Origin: Reyranella massiliensis 521
GTDB lineage: Bacteria > Pseudomonadota > Alphaproteobacteria > Reyranellales > Reyranellaceae
Reading direction: 5' to 3'
Assembly: GCA_945862125.1 (NCBI GenBank)
Contig: CAMAYC010000030.1
Location: forward strand, 1 to 44,808
DNA: 44,808 nt
In this document: positions 1 through 6,954 of the stretch, piece by piece
How positions within the stretch are numbered: the stretch's first letter is position 1
Layout of the letters: the number at the start of each line of letters is the position of its first letter
Translations under genes and position numbers: made by a program
The notes under the pieces: generated by a model
What the model was told of the DNA's origin: nothing
Databases searched by the model: none
The model's input: only the letters and a program-made list of their open reading frames with translations

Positions 1-279
1 GTCGTCTTCGGCCACGGACACCGCCGCACGCAGGTCGACGGAACCATCGCGCCGCCGGGACTATGGTGCCTCCAGCGCGCCTGCGCCGTCGATACCGAAG
101 CGCTGGCACCGGCCGGCGTCACCATCGAGCCGGCCGCCGGGCCGCAGGAGATCACGCTTTTGGCCAGCGTCCCCGTGACCGACGAGCAATGGCGGCCGCT
201 CGCCGAGGGCGAGATCGTCGTGGTTGCCGACGGTCAGGTCGTGCCGGCTTCCTTGCCATCGTCACGCAGCCAGACGTAG
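1..279 (+). CDS. C-terminal end of an unknown protein (partial)
   Basis: An open frame enters from the left edge in frame 1 and ends at TAG 277-279, giving 92 residues with no internal stop. The fragment begins VVFGHGHRRTQVDG and ends SLPSSRSQT. I do not recognise a family; it has no membrane segment and looks soluble. Its last 46 bases overlap, tail to tail, the end of the RND pump gene on the other strand, so the final 15 or so codons are constrained by both frames. It could also be a chance extension, because the start lies outside the window. The periodic GC-rich third positions and the absence of stops make a real gene end more likely. Confidence 0.45.
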   Translation, partial: VVFGHGHRRTQVDGTIAPPGLWCLQRACAVDTEALAPAGVTIEPAAGPQEITLLASVPVTDEQWRPLAEGEIVVVADGQVVPASLPSSRSQT

Positions 280-3200
280 ATCGCCGGGATCACCAGCACG
301 GTGAGCGCCGTCGAGGATGCGAGCCCAAACACCATCGAAATCGCCAGCCCCTGAAAGATCGGGTCGGTAAGGATGAAGGCCGCGCCGATCATGGCCGCCG
401 CCGCGGTCAGGAAGATTGGCTTGAAGCGGATGGCGCCGGCCTCGAGCAGCGCATCGCGCAGCGCGGCGCCCTCGGCACGGCGATGCTGGACGAAGTCGAC
501 CAGCAGGATCGAGTTGCGCACGATGATGCCGGCGAGCGCAATGAACCCGATCATCGATGTGGCGGTGAAGGGCGCGCCGAACATCCAGTGTCCGAGCACG
601 ATGCCGATCAGGGTGAGCGGCACCGGCGTCAGGATGACCAGCGGCAGTCGGTAGGAGCCGAACTGGGCCACGACCAGCAGGTAGATGCCGAGAAGTGCCA
701 CGCCGAAGGCCGCACCCATGTCGCGGAAGGTGACGTAGGTTACCTCCCATTCGCCGTCCCACAGCAAAGCGGACTTCGATTCGTCGGCCGGTTGGCCGTG
801 ATAGAGGATTATGGGCGGTCCGGCCTTGCCCCAGTCGAGCTTGGCGATCTCGCCCTCGACGGCCAGCATGCCGTAGATCGGCGCCTCGAAGCGGCCGGCG
901 ACTTCGGCCTGCACCATCTCGGCAAAGCGGCCGTCGCGCCGGAAGAGCGTGTAGGAGGCGGGCTCGCGCTTGACCGTGACGACGTCGCCCAGCTCGACGT
1001 TGGCGCCCTGGCGCCGCGTGCCGCCGGCCGGCAGCGGTGTCGACAGGATGCGCTCGCCCAGCCACTCGGCGCTGCGTGGCAGCTTGACCACGATCTCGAT
1101 CGGCTTGGCGTTGTGGCTGCGCTGGGAGTAGCCGACCTTCACCCCGCCGATGATGGCGGCGATGGTGTCGTACACCGCCTGCTCCTCGACGCCGTAGAAC
1201 TCGAGGTTCTCCTGGTTGATCGAGAACCGCAGGCGCTCGCCCGGCGGGCGGAAGGTGTCGTCGAGGTCGACCACGAAGGGCACCTTTTCGAAGGCCTCGC
1301 GCACCTTCATCGCCGTCTCGCGCCGTGTCTTCTCGTCGGGACCGTAGATCTCGGCCAGCAGCGTGGCGAGAACCGGTGGGCCAGGCGGTACTTCAACTAC
1401 CTTCACCACGCTGCCCGCGGGGCGCTCCAGCCCCTCCAGGCGCTTGCGCACATCGAGGGCGATGGCGTGGCTGGCGCGGCTGCGCTCGCCCTTGGGACGG
1501 AGATTGATCTGGAGATCGCCCTGCTGCGGCGAGACCCTGAGATAGGAGTGGCGGACAAGGCCGTTGAAGTTGAACGGCGCTGCCGTGCCGGCGTGGACCT
1601 GGATCGCGGTCATCTCGGGCAGGTCCTTGAGCCGGCCGGCCGCCGCCATCAGGAAGCGGTCGGTCTCCTCGAGCGTCGTGCCCTGCGGCAGGTCGACGAC
1701 GACCTGGAGCTCGGACTTGTTGTCGAACGGCAGCAGCTTCACCGTGACGTCCCGCGTGAAGAACAGCACGCAGACCGCGAGGGTGGCGATGCCGACGGCC
1801 AGCAGGAAGCGGCCGGCACGGCGGCGGCCGGTGAGCAGCGGGCGAGCGATCCTGAGATAGAGTCGGCCGAGGCGTCCGCCATCGCCGTGGCCGGCCCCTG
1901 CCGCGGCCGGCGGCGCCTTGGCGAAATGGCGGCCGGCGACGCGGTACAGGAGCCAGGGCGTGATGACGACGGCGACGAAGAACGAGAAGATCATCGCCAT
2001 CGAAGCGTTGGCCGGGATCGGGCTCATGTAGGGCCCCATCAGGCCGCTCACGAACATCATGGGCAGCAGCGCCACGACGATGGTGAGCGTGGCCACGATG
2101 GTGGGGTTGCCGACCTCGGCAACGGCCTCGATGGCGGTGGTCTTGAGATCGGCGCCGCCGCGTGCCTGCCAGTGGCGCACGATGTTTTCGACCACGACGA
2201 TGGCGTCGTCGACCAGGATGCCGATCGAGAAGATCAGGGCGAACAGGCTGACGCGGTTGATGGTGTAGCCCATCAGCCACGAGGCGAAGAGGGTGAGCAG
2301 GATTGTGGTCGGGATCACCACCAGGACGACGACGCCCTCGCGCCAGCCGACGGTGAGCGCGATCAGCAGCACGATCGACACGGTGGCGAGGGCGAGGTGA
2401 AACAGCAGCTCGTCGGCCTTTTCAGTGGCCGTCTCGCCGTAGTTCCGGCTGACGGTCACGGCGACGTCGTCGGGTACCAGGGCGCCCTGCACGGTCTTCA
2501 GCCGTGCCAGGATCTCGTCGGCGACGACCACGGCGTTGGCGCCGCTGCGCTTGGCGAAGGCCAGCGTCACCATCGGCCGGGGCTCGAGCTCGCCGGACGC
2601 GCTGCGGGCCAGCGTCCAGGTGCGGTGGCCGGGCTCGGCCGCGCCGACAACGATGGTGGCCACATCCTTGACGTAGACCGGACGACCATCGCGCGAGGTG
2701 AGGAGCAGGAGCCCGATGTCGGGCACGCCCTGCAGGGTCTGGCCGACGACAACCGGGACGCTGCGATTGAGCTGCCGGAAGGCGCCCGCCACGAACGACC
2801 GGTTGGCATTGGCCAGCTTGTCGACGAACTGGTTGAGGGTGATGCCGTAGAGGGCCAGCCGCTCCGGGTCGGGCTCGACGCGGATCTGGTTGGCGCTGCC
2901 GCCGACGAGGTAGCTCAGCCCGACATTGTCGACCTTGACCAGTTCGTGCCGCAGTTCGTCGGCGATCTGGTAGAGGCCGTTGTCGGTCCAGCGCGCCGCC
3001 GCGCCGGTCTTGGGCTCGAGCGTCAGGGCCACGATCGCCACGTCATTGATGCCGCGGCCGACGATCAAGGGCTCGGGGATGCCCTTGGGCAGGTCGACGA
3101 TGTTGGCGCGGATCTTCTCGTGGATGCGCAGCAGCGCGGCATCCTCCGAGGTGCCCACGAAGAATCGCGCGGTCACCAGCACCGCGTCGTCCTGGGTGAA

Positions 3201-3461
3201 GGAATAGACGTGCTCGACGCCATTGATCGCCTTGACGATGTCCTCCAGCGGCTTGGTGATCAGCTCGATGGCGTCACTGGCCTTGTAGCCGTTGGCGGTC
3301 ACCAGGATGTCGACCATCGGCACGCTGATCTGCGGCTCCTCCTCGCGCGGCAGGGAAAGCAATGCCAGCGCCCCCACAAGCACTGCGGCCACCAGGAAGA
3401 GCGGCGTCAGCGGCGAGGAGATCGAGGCGCGAGTGAGCGCGCCGGAAATGCCGAGCTTCAT
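234..3461 (-). CDS. RND efflux pump, inner-membrane permease (AcrB-like)
   Basis: This is a 1075-residue resistance-nodulation-division permease, the usual family length. It exchanges protons for substrates and spans inner membrane to periplasm. The N-terminal helix (about 15-36), two large periplasmic loops and two sets of hydrophobic helices follow family order. In the fourth helix the motif GILVDDAIVVVENI (about residue 415) carries the paired proton-relay aspartates of the hydrophobe/amphiphile class, so a metal exporter of the CusA class is less likely. A second conserved stretch near the C-terminus reads GIIVRNSILLVDF. The ATG overlaps the stop of the upstream fusion-protein gene in an ATGA quartet, implying translational coupling. 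No outer-membrane TolC-like gene is present. Substrate unknown; the divergent persulfide-type repressor suggests a link to sulfur stress, which is inference. Confidence 0.93.
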   Translation of the reverse strand: MKLGISGALTRASISSPLTPLFLVAAVLVGALALLSLPREEEPQISVPMVDILVTANGYKASDAIELITKPLEDIVKAINGVEHVYSFTQDDAVLVTARFFVGTSEDAALLRIHEKIRANIVDLPKGIPEPLIVGRGINDVAIVALTLEPKTGAAARWTDNGLYQIADELRHELVKVDNVGLSYLVGGSANQIRVEPDPERLALYGITLNQFVDKLANANRSFVAGAFRQLNRSVPVVVGQTLQGVPDIGLLLLTSRDGRPVYVKDVATIVVGAAEPGHRTWTLARSASGELEPRPMVTLAFAKRSGANAVVVADEILARLKTVQGALVPDDVAVTVSRNYGETATEKADELLFHLALATVSIVLLIALTVGWREGVVVLVVIPTTILLTLFASWLMGYTINRVSLFALIFSIGILVDDAIVVVENIVRHWQARGGADLKTTAIEAVAEVGNPTIVATLTIVVALLPMMFVSGLMGPYMSPIPANASMAMIFSFFVAVVITPWLLYRVAGRHFAKAPPAAAGAGHGDGGRLGRLYLRIARPLLTGRRRAGRFLLAVGIATLAVCVLFFTRDVTVKLLPFDNKSELQVVVDLPQGTTLEETDRFLMAAAGRLKDLPEMTAIQVHAGTAAPFNFNGLVRHSYLRVSPQQGDLQINLRPKGERSRASHAIALDVRKRLEGLERPAGSVVKVVEVPPGPPVLATLLAEIYGPDEKTRRETAMKVREAFEKVPFVVDLDDTFRPPGERLRFSINQENLEFYGVEEQAVYDTIAAIIGGVKVGYSQRSHNAKPIEIVVKLPRSAEWLGERILSTPLPAGGTRRQGANVELGDVVTVKREPASYTLFRRDGRFAEMVQAEVAGRFEAPIYGMLAVEGEIAKLDWGKAGPPIILYHGQPADESKSALLWDGEWEVTYVTFRDMGAAFGVALLGIYLLVVAQFGSYRLPLVILTPVPLTLIGIVLGHWMFGAPFTATSMIGFIALAGIIVRNSILLVDFVQHRRAEGAALRDALLEAGAIRFKPIFLTAAAAMIGAAFILTDPIFQGLAISMVFGLASSTALTVLVIPAIYVWLRDDGKEAGTT

Positions 3462-4426
3462 GGCTTGACCGCCAGGTCGCCTTCGTTGAGCCCCGACAGC
3501 ACCTCGACGCCGCCATCGACCGGCAGGCCGAGCTGGACCACGACCTCGGTGCCGTCCTTCAGCTTCACGTAGCTGACGCCGTAGCGCCGGTAGACGACGT
3601 CAGCCGGGACGACCAGCGCGTCGCGCTTGCCGGTCGCGACATAGACACGTGTGCGCTCGCCGACGAAGAAGTCGCCCAGCCCGTCGACCTCGGCGTCGGC
3701 GATCACCCGGCCCTGATCGATCTGCGGGTAGACGAGCCGCACGCGGCCGCGACGCAGCGTTTCCTGCTCCTGCTGCTGCAGCCCGCGTGCCCCTACCAGG
3801 ATCGTATCGCCCGCCTTCATGAAGCGGGCGTGCCGCTCGGGAAGCTGCAGGCGCAGGATGTAGTTGTCGGTGGCCAGGGTGGCGATCGTCTCGCCCGCCA
3901 GCACGACGCTGCCGACGGACACGGGGACCTTGAGGACGCGGCCCGCCGCTGGTGCCAGCACGGCGCCCTCGGTCGATTGCTGCTCGACGACCTCGCGGTC
4001 GGAACGCAGGGCCTCGAAGGTTCGTATGGCGACGTCGAGGCGGGTGCGCACCTGATCGAGCTGTGCCTGGGAAACGGTGCCCGACCCTCGGAGCTGCTGC
4101 ATGCGGTTGAAGTCGATCTGGGCCTGCTCGCGCGCGGCATTCTGCGCCTGGATTCGCGATTCGAGTGCCTGGATCTGCAGCGCGAGCTTGGGGTCGACCA
4201 CCAGGGCGATGCGGTCGCCGGCGGCAACCTGATCGCCCTCGCGCACACTAAGCGCCACGATGGTGCCACCGATCCGGGCGCGGGCCGGCAGCTCGCGCAC
4301 CGGTTCGACCGTGGCGATGACGGCCTTGCGGTCGTCGACCTGCTGGCGGGTCACGGCCTGCTGGGCGGCGGCGGGCTGGAGGACGCCGGCCATCAGCAGC
4401 AGGGCGGCGGCGGTCTTGCGGATCAT
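3458..4426 (-). CDS. RND periplasmic adaptor (membrane-fusion protein)
   Basis: This 322-residue adaptor links an RND permease to an outer-membrane channel. It starts with a Sec signal peptide (hydrophobic core AAALLLMAGV, cleavage likely after PAAAQ) and has no lipobox cysteine. The barrel-sandwich half-motif ARIGGTIVALSVREGDQV is near residue 45, followed by an alpha-helical hairpin (about 80-145, rich in Q, R and E), the second half-motif GAVLAPAAGRVLKVPVSVG, and beta-barrel segments. I chose the ATG at 4426 because GAGGA lies just upstream and the signal peptide begins there; the longer open frame runs into the divergent repressor gene and is not plausible. It is first in a two-gene operon with the pump, coupled by ATGA. 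Confidence 0.92.
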   Translation of the reverse strand: MIRKTAAALLLMAGVLQPAAAQQAVTRQQVDDRKAVIATVEPVRELPARARIGGTIVALSVREGDQVAAGDRIALVVDPKLALQIQALESRIQAQNAAREQAQIDFNRMQQLRGSGTVSQAQLDQVRTRLDVAIRTFEALRSDREVVEQQSTEGAVLAPAAGRVLKVPVSVGSVVLAGETIATLATDNYILRLQLPERHARFMKAGDTILVGARGLQQQEQETLRRGRVRLVYPQIDQGRVIADAEVDGLGDFFVGERTRVYVATGKRDALVVPADVVYRRYGVSYVKLKDGTEVVVQLGLPVDGGVEVLSGLNEGDLAVKP

Positions 4427-4466
4427 TCTGCATTTCCTCGGGTGAGCGGGCCCTCGTGCATTGGGC

Positions 4467-4495
4467 TTGACAGATATATTAGCAAAAACTAAATT
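4467..4495 (+). promoter_or_regulatory. Predicted sigma-70-type promoter of the ArsR-family repressor gene
   Basis: TTGACA (4467-4472) matches the -35 consensus exactly. It is followed by a 17-base spacer and TAAATT (4490-4495, 4 of 6 matches). Transcription would start at about 4502-4503, at the ATG of the repressor, so the message would be leaderless; no Shine-Dalgarno sequence precedes that ATG. The region is strikingly AT-rich compared with its surroundings. Confidence 0.5.
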
Positions 4496-4500
4496 AGCAA
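4478..4500. promoter_or_regulatory. Candidate operator: direct repeat with a small inverted repeat
   Basis: ATTAGCAA occurs twice (4478-4485 and 4493-4500) with a 15-bp period. Inside it TTAG (4479-4482) and CTAA (4489-4492) form an inverted repeat. TATATT (4475-4480) and AATATA (4506-4511) flank it as outer arms. It overlaps the spacer and -10 of the repressor promoter and lies in the divergent region serving the efflux genes, where an autoregulating ArsR-family repressor would bind. The match to a known operator was not tested. Confidence 0.4.
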
Positions 4501-4502
4501 GT

Positions 4503-4811
4503 ATGAATATAGATGAACTCCGATCCCGCGCTGGCGAAGCGGCTTCCTTCCTGAAGTCGATCGCCAACGACCGTCGTCTGATCATCCTGTGCGAGCTCGT
4601 GAAGGGCGAACGCAGCGTCGGCGAACTCGAGGCCATCACGGAGCTCAGCCAGTCGGCGCTGTCGCAGCACCTCGCCAAGCTGCGCGAAGCAAAACTGGTG
4701 AAGACACGCCGGGAATCGCAGTCGATCCACTACTCGCTGGCCAACACCGGCGTCAGCAAGGTGATCGGCGTTCTGCACGATGTCTATTGTCGACCGGCGC
4801 GTCGCCGGTGA
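4503..4811 (+). CDS. ArsR-family repressor, predicted persulfide sensor (BigR/SqrR type)
   Basis: This 102-residue winged-helix regulator has a helix-turn-helix at about 38-62 (SVGELEAITELSQSALSQHL). Two cysteines, C30 (in LIILC) and C96 (in HDVYC), sit 66 residues apart. BigR and SqrR use a cysteine pair with the same spacing (42/108 and 41/107), which forms a polysulfide bridge in response to persulfides and releases DNA. The metal-binding motif of arsenite sensors is absent. ATG 4503 is preferred over a TTG at 4461, which would add residues unlike the family and would lie upstream of the predicted -10 box. It heads a rightward operon with DUF2892, SQR and DUF302 genes and probably controls both arms of the divergon. 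Confidence 0.88.
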   Translation: MNIDELRSRAGEAASFLKSIANDRRLIILCELVKGERSVGELEAITELSQSALSQHLAKLREAKLVKTRRESQSIHYSLANTGVSKVIGVLHDVYCRPARRR

Positions 4812-4829
4812 TTTGAAGAGGAGAGAACC

Positions 4830-5033
4830 ATGTCGATCGACCGCGCCGTGATGGCTTTCGCAGGCGTCATGATCCTGGCCAGCCTTGTGCTGGGCCACTT
4901 CCACAGCTCCTACTGGCTGCTGTTCACCGCCTTTGTCGGCCTCAATCTCGTACAGGCTTCGTTCACCGGATTCTGTCCGGCGGCGATGATCTTCAAGCGC
5001 CTCGGCTGCAAGGCGGGCAACGCCTTCTCCTGA
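4830..5033 (+). CDS. Small DUF2892 inner-membrane protein (YgaP membrane-domain-like)
   Basis: This 67-residue protein has two hydrophobic helices (about 8-23 and 28-45) and then the DUF2892 hallmark FTGFCP with C49, plus C59 before the C-terminus. DUF2892 is also the membrane anchor of the rhodanese YgaP; here it stands alone without the rhodanese domain. A GA-rich ribosome-binding site (GAGGAGAGA) lies 5-6 bases before the ATG, 18 bases after the repressor stop. In other bacteria such proteins often sit in sulfide or persulfide operons. The exact role is unknown; handling sulfur species at the membrane is inference. Confidence 0.82.
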   Translation: MSIDRAVMAFAGVMILASLVLGHFHSSYWLLFTAFVGLNLVQASFTGFCPAAMIFKRLGCKAGNAFS

Positions 5034-5184
5034 CGCCGGGCGCCACATGACCCTGCTGCGCTCGATGGGGCGGCTCTGCTTCATCGATGCAGCATGGCCG
5101 TTCGCCGCAGGAGTTCCTTGATTCATCGCAAGGCCCGCAACTACCGGGTGTGAAATCCTTTTGCTTTGAAGATCGGAGGATGCC

Positions 5185-6504
5185 ATGCCGAAGATCGTCG
5201 TCCTGGGTGCTGGAATTGGCGGAATTTCGATGGCGTACGAACTGCGATCGGCGGTCGGCCGGGCAGCAGACGTCACGGTCGTTTCCGACTCCGAGTGGTT
5301 CCATTTCGTGCCATCCAATCCATGGGTCGCGCTGCGCTGGCGCAAGCCCGATGACATCAAGGTTCACCTGCCCGAAGTGCTGGCGAATCTGGGTATTGGC
5401 TTCGACGCCACTGGCGCGAAGCGCGTGCTTCCGGCCGAGAACGCCCTCGAGCTCAACGACGGCCGCCGGCTCTCCTACGACTACCTGGTGATTGCGACCG
5501 GGCCGGCGCTCGCCTTCGACGAGATCCCCGGCCTTGGCCCCGATGCCCACAGCCTGTCGATCTGCCACGTCGATCATGCCGGCAAGGCGGCGGACCGATG
5601 GGAGCGCTTCTGCCAGGATCCGGGCCCGATCGTGGTCGGCGCCGTGCAGGGCGCGTCCTGCTTCGGCCCGGCCTACGAGTTCGCCCTGATGATGAGCACC
5701 GACCTGCGCCGCCGCAAAATCCGCGACCGCGTGCCGATCACGTTCGTAACGTCCGAGCCCTATATCGGCCATCTCGGGCTGGGCGGCGTTGGCGACACCA
5801 AGGGCCTGCTCGAGTCGGTGCTGCGCGATCACGATATCAAGTGGGTGACCAGCGCCCGGGTCGATCGGGTCGAGCCGGACGCGGTGGAGTGCACGGAGAT
5901 CGTGTCCGACGGCAAGCCCGGCCCGCAGCATCGCTTTCCGGCCAGGCTCGCCATGCTGATCCCGGCCTTCCGCGGCGTCCCGTGCCTGCTGGGTGACGAC
6001 GGCAAGGGCCTGCCGGGACTCGCCAATCCCCGCGGCTTCGTGGTCGTCGACAAGCACCAGCGCAACCCGGCGTATGGAAACATTTTCGCCGTCGGTGTCT
6101 GCATCGCCATCCCGCCCTACGAACAGACGGCTGTGCCGGTCGGCGTTCCCAAGACCGGCTACATGATCGAATCGATGGTGGCGGCCGTCGCGGAGAACAT
6201 CGCCGCCCTGATTGCCGGCCGGCCGCCGGCGCGCGAGCCCACCTGGAACGCCGTCTGCCTTGCCGACTTCGGCAACGACGGCGTGGCCTTCGTGGCGCTG
6301 CCGCAGATCCCGCCGCGCAACGTCAACTGGTCGAGTCGCGGCTACTGGGTGCACGCGGCCAAGGTCGGCTTCGAGAAGTACTTCCTGCGCAAGGTTCGCA
6401 CCGGCGCCAGCGAACCGGGCTACGAGCGCCTCGCCATGAAGCTGCTGGGTATCAACCGGCTTCGCCCTGAGAAGCCCGAAATACCGCCCGAGCGGGCGGC
6501 CTGA
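5185..6504 (+). CDS. sqr: Sulfide:quinone oxidoreductase
   Basis: This 439-residue FAD enzyme oxidises sulfide to polysulfide or persulfide and passes electrons to quinone at the inner membrane. The N-terminal dinucleotide fold is VVLGAGIGG (residues 5-13); a second conserved stretch is ATGPALAFDEIPG. All three cysteines of the well-studied Acidithiobacillus-type enzyme are present: C127 (SICHVDHA), C159 (GASCFGPAYEF) and C358 (TWNAVCLADFG). The block SEPYIGHLGLGGVGD and the C-terminal membrane-binding stretch KVGFEKYFLRK are also family features. GGAGG precedes the ATG. A 151-base gap separates it from the DUF2892 gene, in which I see no gene and no clear promoter. No persulfide dioxygenase or rhodanese lies in the window. 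Confidence 0.93.
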   Translation: MPKIVVLGAGIGGISMAYELRSAVGRAADVTVVSDSEWFHFVPSNPWVALRWRKPDDIKVHLPEVLANLGIGFDATGAKRVLPAENALELNDGRRLSYDYLVIATGPALAFDEIPGLGPDAHSLSICHVDHAGKAADRWERFCQDPGPIVVGAVQGASCFGPAYEFALMMSTDLRRRKIRDRVPITFVTSEPYIGHLGLGGVGDTKGLLESVLRDHDIKWVTSARVDRVEPDAVECTEIVSDGKPGPQHRFPARLAMLIPAFRGVPCLLGDDGKGLPGLANPRGFVVVDKHQRNPAYGNIFAVGVCIAIPPYEQTAVPVGVPKTGYMIESMVAAVAENIAALIAGRPPAREPTWNAVCLADFGNDGVAFVALPQIPPRNVNWSSRGYWVHAAKVGFEKYFLRKVRTGASEPGYERLAMKLLGINRLRPEKPEIPPERAA

Positions 6505-6517
6505 AAGGAAACACGGC

Positions 6518-6904
6518 ATGTCCTATTACATCAGCAAGACCCTCGCGCCGGGCTTCGACGAGGCGGTCCGGCGCACGACGGAGGCCCTCAAGGAGGAGGG
6601 CTTCGGCGTGCTGACCGAGATCGACGTCAAGGACACGCTCAAGAAGAAGATCGGTGTCGATTTCCGCCGCTACCGGATTCTGGGAGCGTGCAATCCCAAG
6701 CTCGCCCACGAGGCGCTGCAGCTCGAGGGCAACATCGGCACCATGCTCCCGTGCAACGTCGTGGTGCAGGAGAAGGCGGACGGCGGCATCGAGGTCGCGG
6801 CGATCGATCCCGTGGCCTCGATGATGGCGGTCGACAATCCCCGCCTCAAGCAGGCCGCCGAACAGGTCCGCGACAAGCTGCAGCGGGTCGTCTCGCGGCT
6901 CTGA
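6518..6904 (+). CDS. DUF302 family protein
   Basis: This 128-residue soluble protein has the DUF302 signature: RILGACNPKLAHEAL around residues 53-67 and GTMLPCNVVVQE around 73-84, each with a conserved cysteine. It lacks a signal peptide. It follows the SQR gene by 13 bases with AAAGGA as ribosome-binding site, so it is very likely co-transcribed. Its biochemical role is unknown; the family recurs beside sulfide-oxidation and thiol-stress genes, and the two cysteines could bind or relay a sulfur species (inference). It is the last gene of the operon and converges on the transglycosylase gene over 50 bases holding only a weak hairpin. Confidence 0.85.
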   Translation: MSYYISKTLAPGFDEAVRRTTEALKEEGFGVLTEIDVKDTLKKKIGVDFRRYRILGACNPKLAHEALQLEGNIGTMLPCNVVVQEKADGGIEVAAIDPVASMMAVDNPRLKQAAEQVRDKLQRVVSRL

Positions 6905-6954
6905 GGGGATGAATCTTCACCGGGCTGGACCTTCGTCCGGTCAGGGGCGTTCCC

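Noticed and set aside
63..3572. A rightward open frame of 1169 codons antisense to the RND pump gene
   Set aside because: It is rich in R, H, D, Q and G with no family motif or start context, the usual mirror of a GC-rich gene. The opposite strand encodes a full RND permease.
4461..4502. A TTG start giving a 116-residue ArsR protein
   Set aside because: The added residues do not fit the family and the start lies upstream of the predicted -35 and -10 boxes; ATG 4503 fits better.
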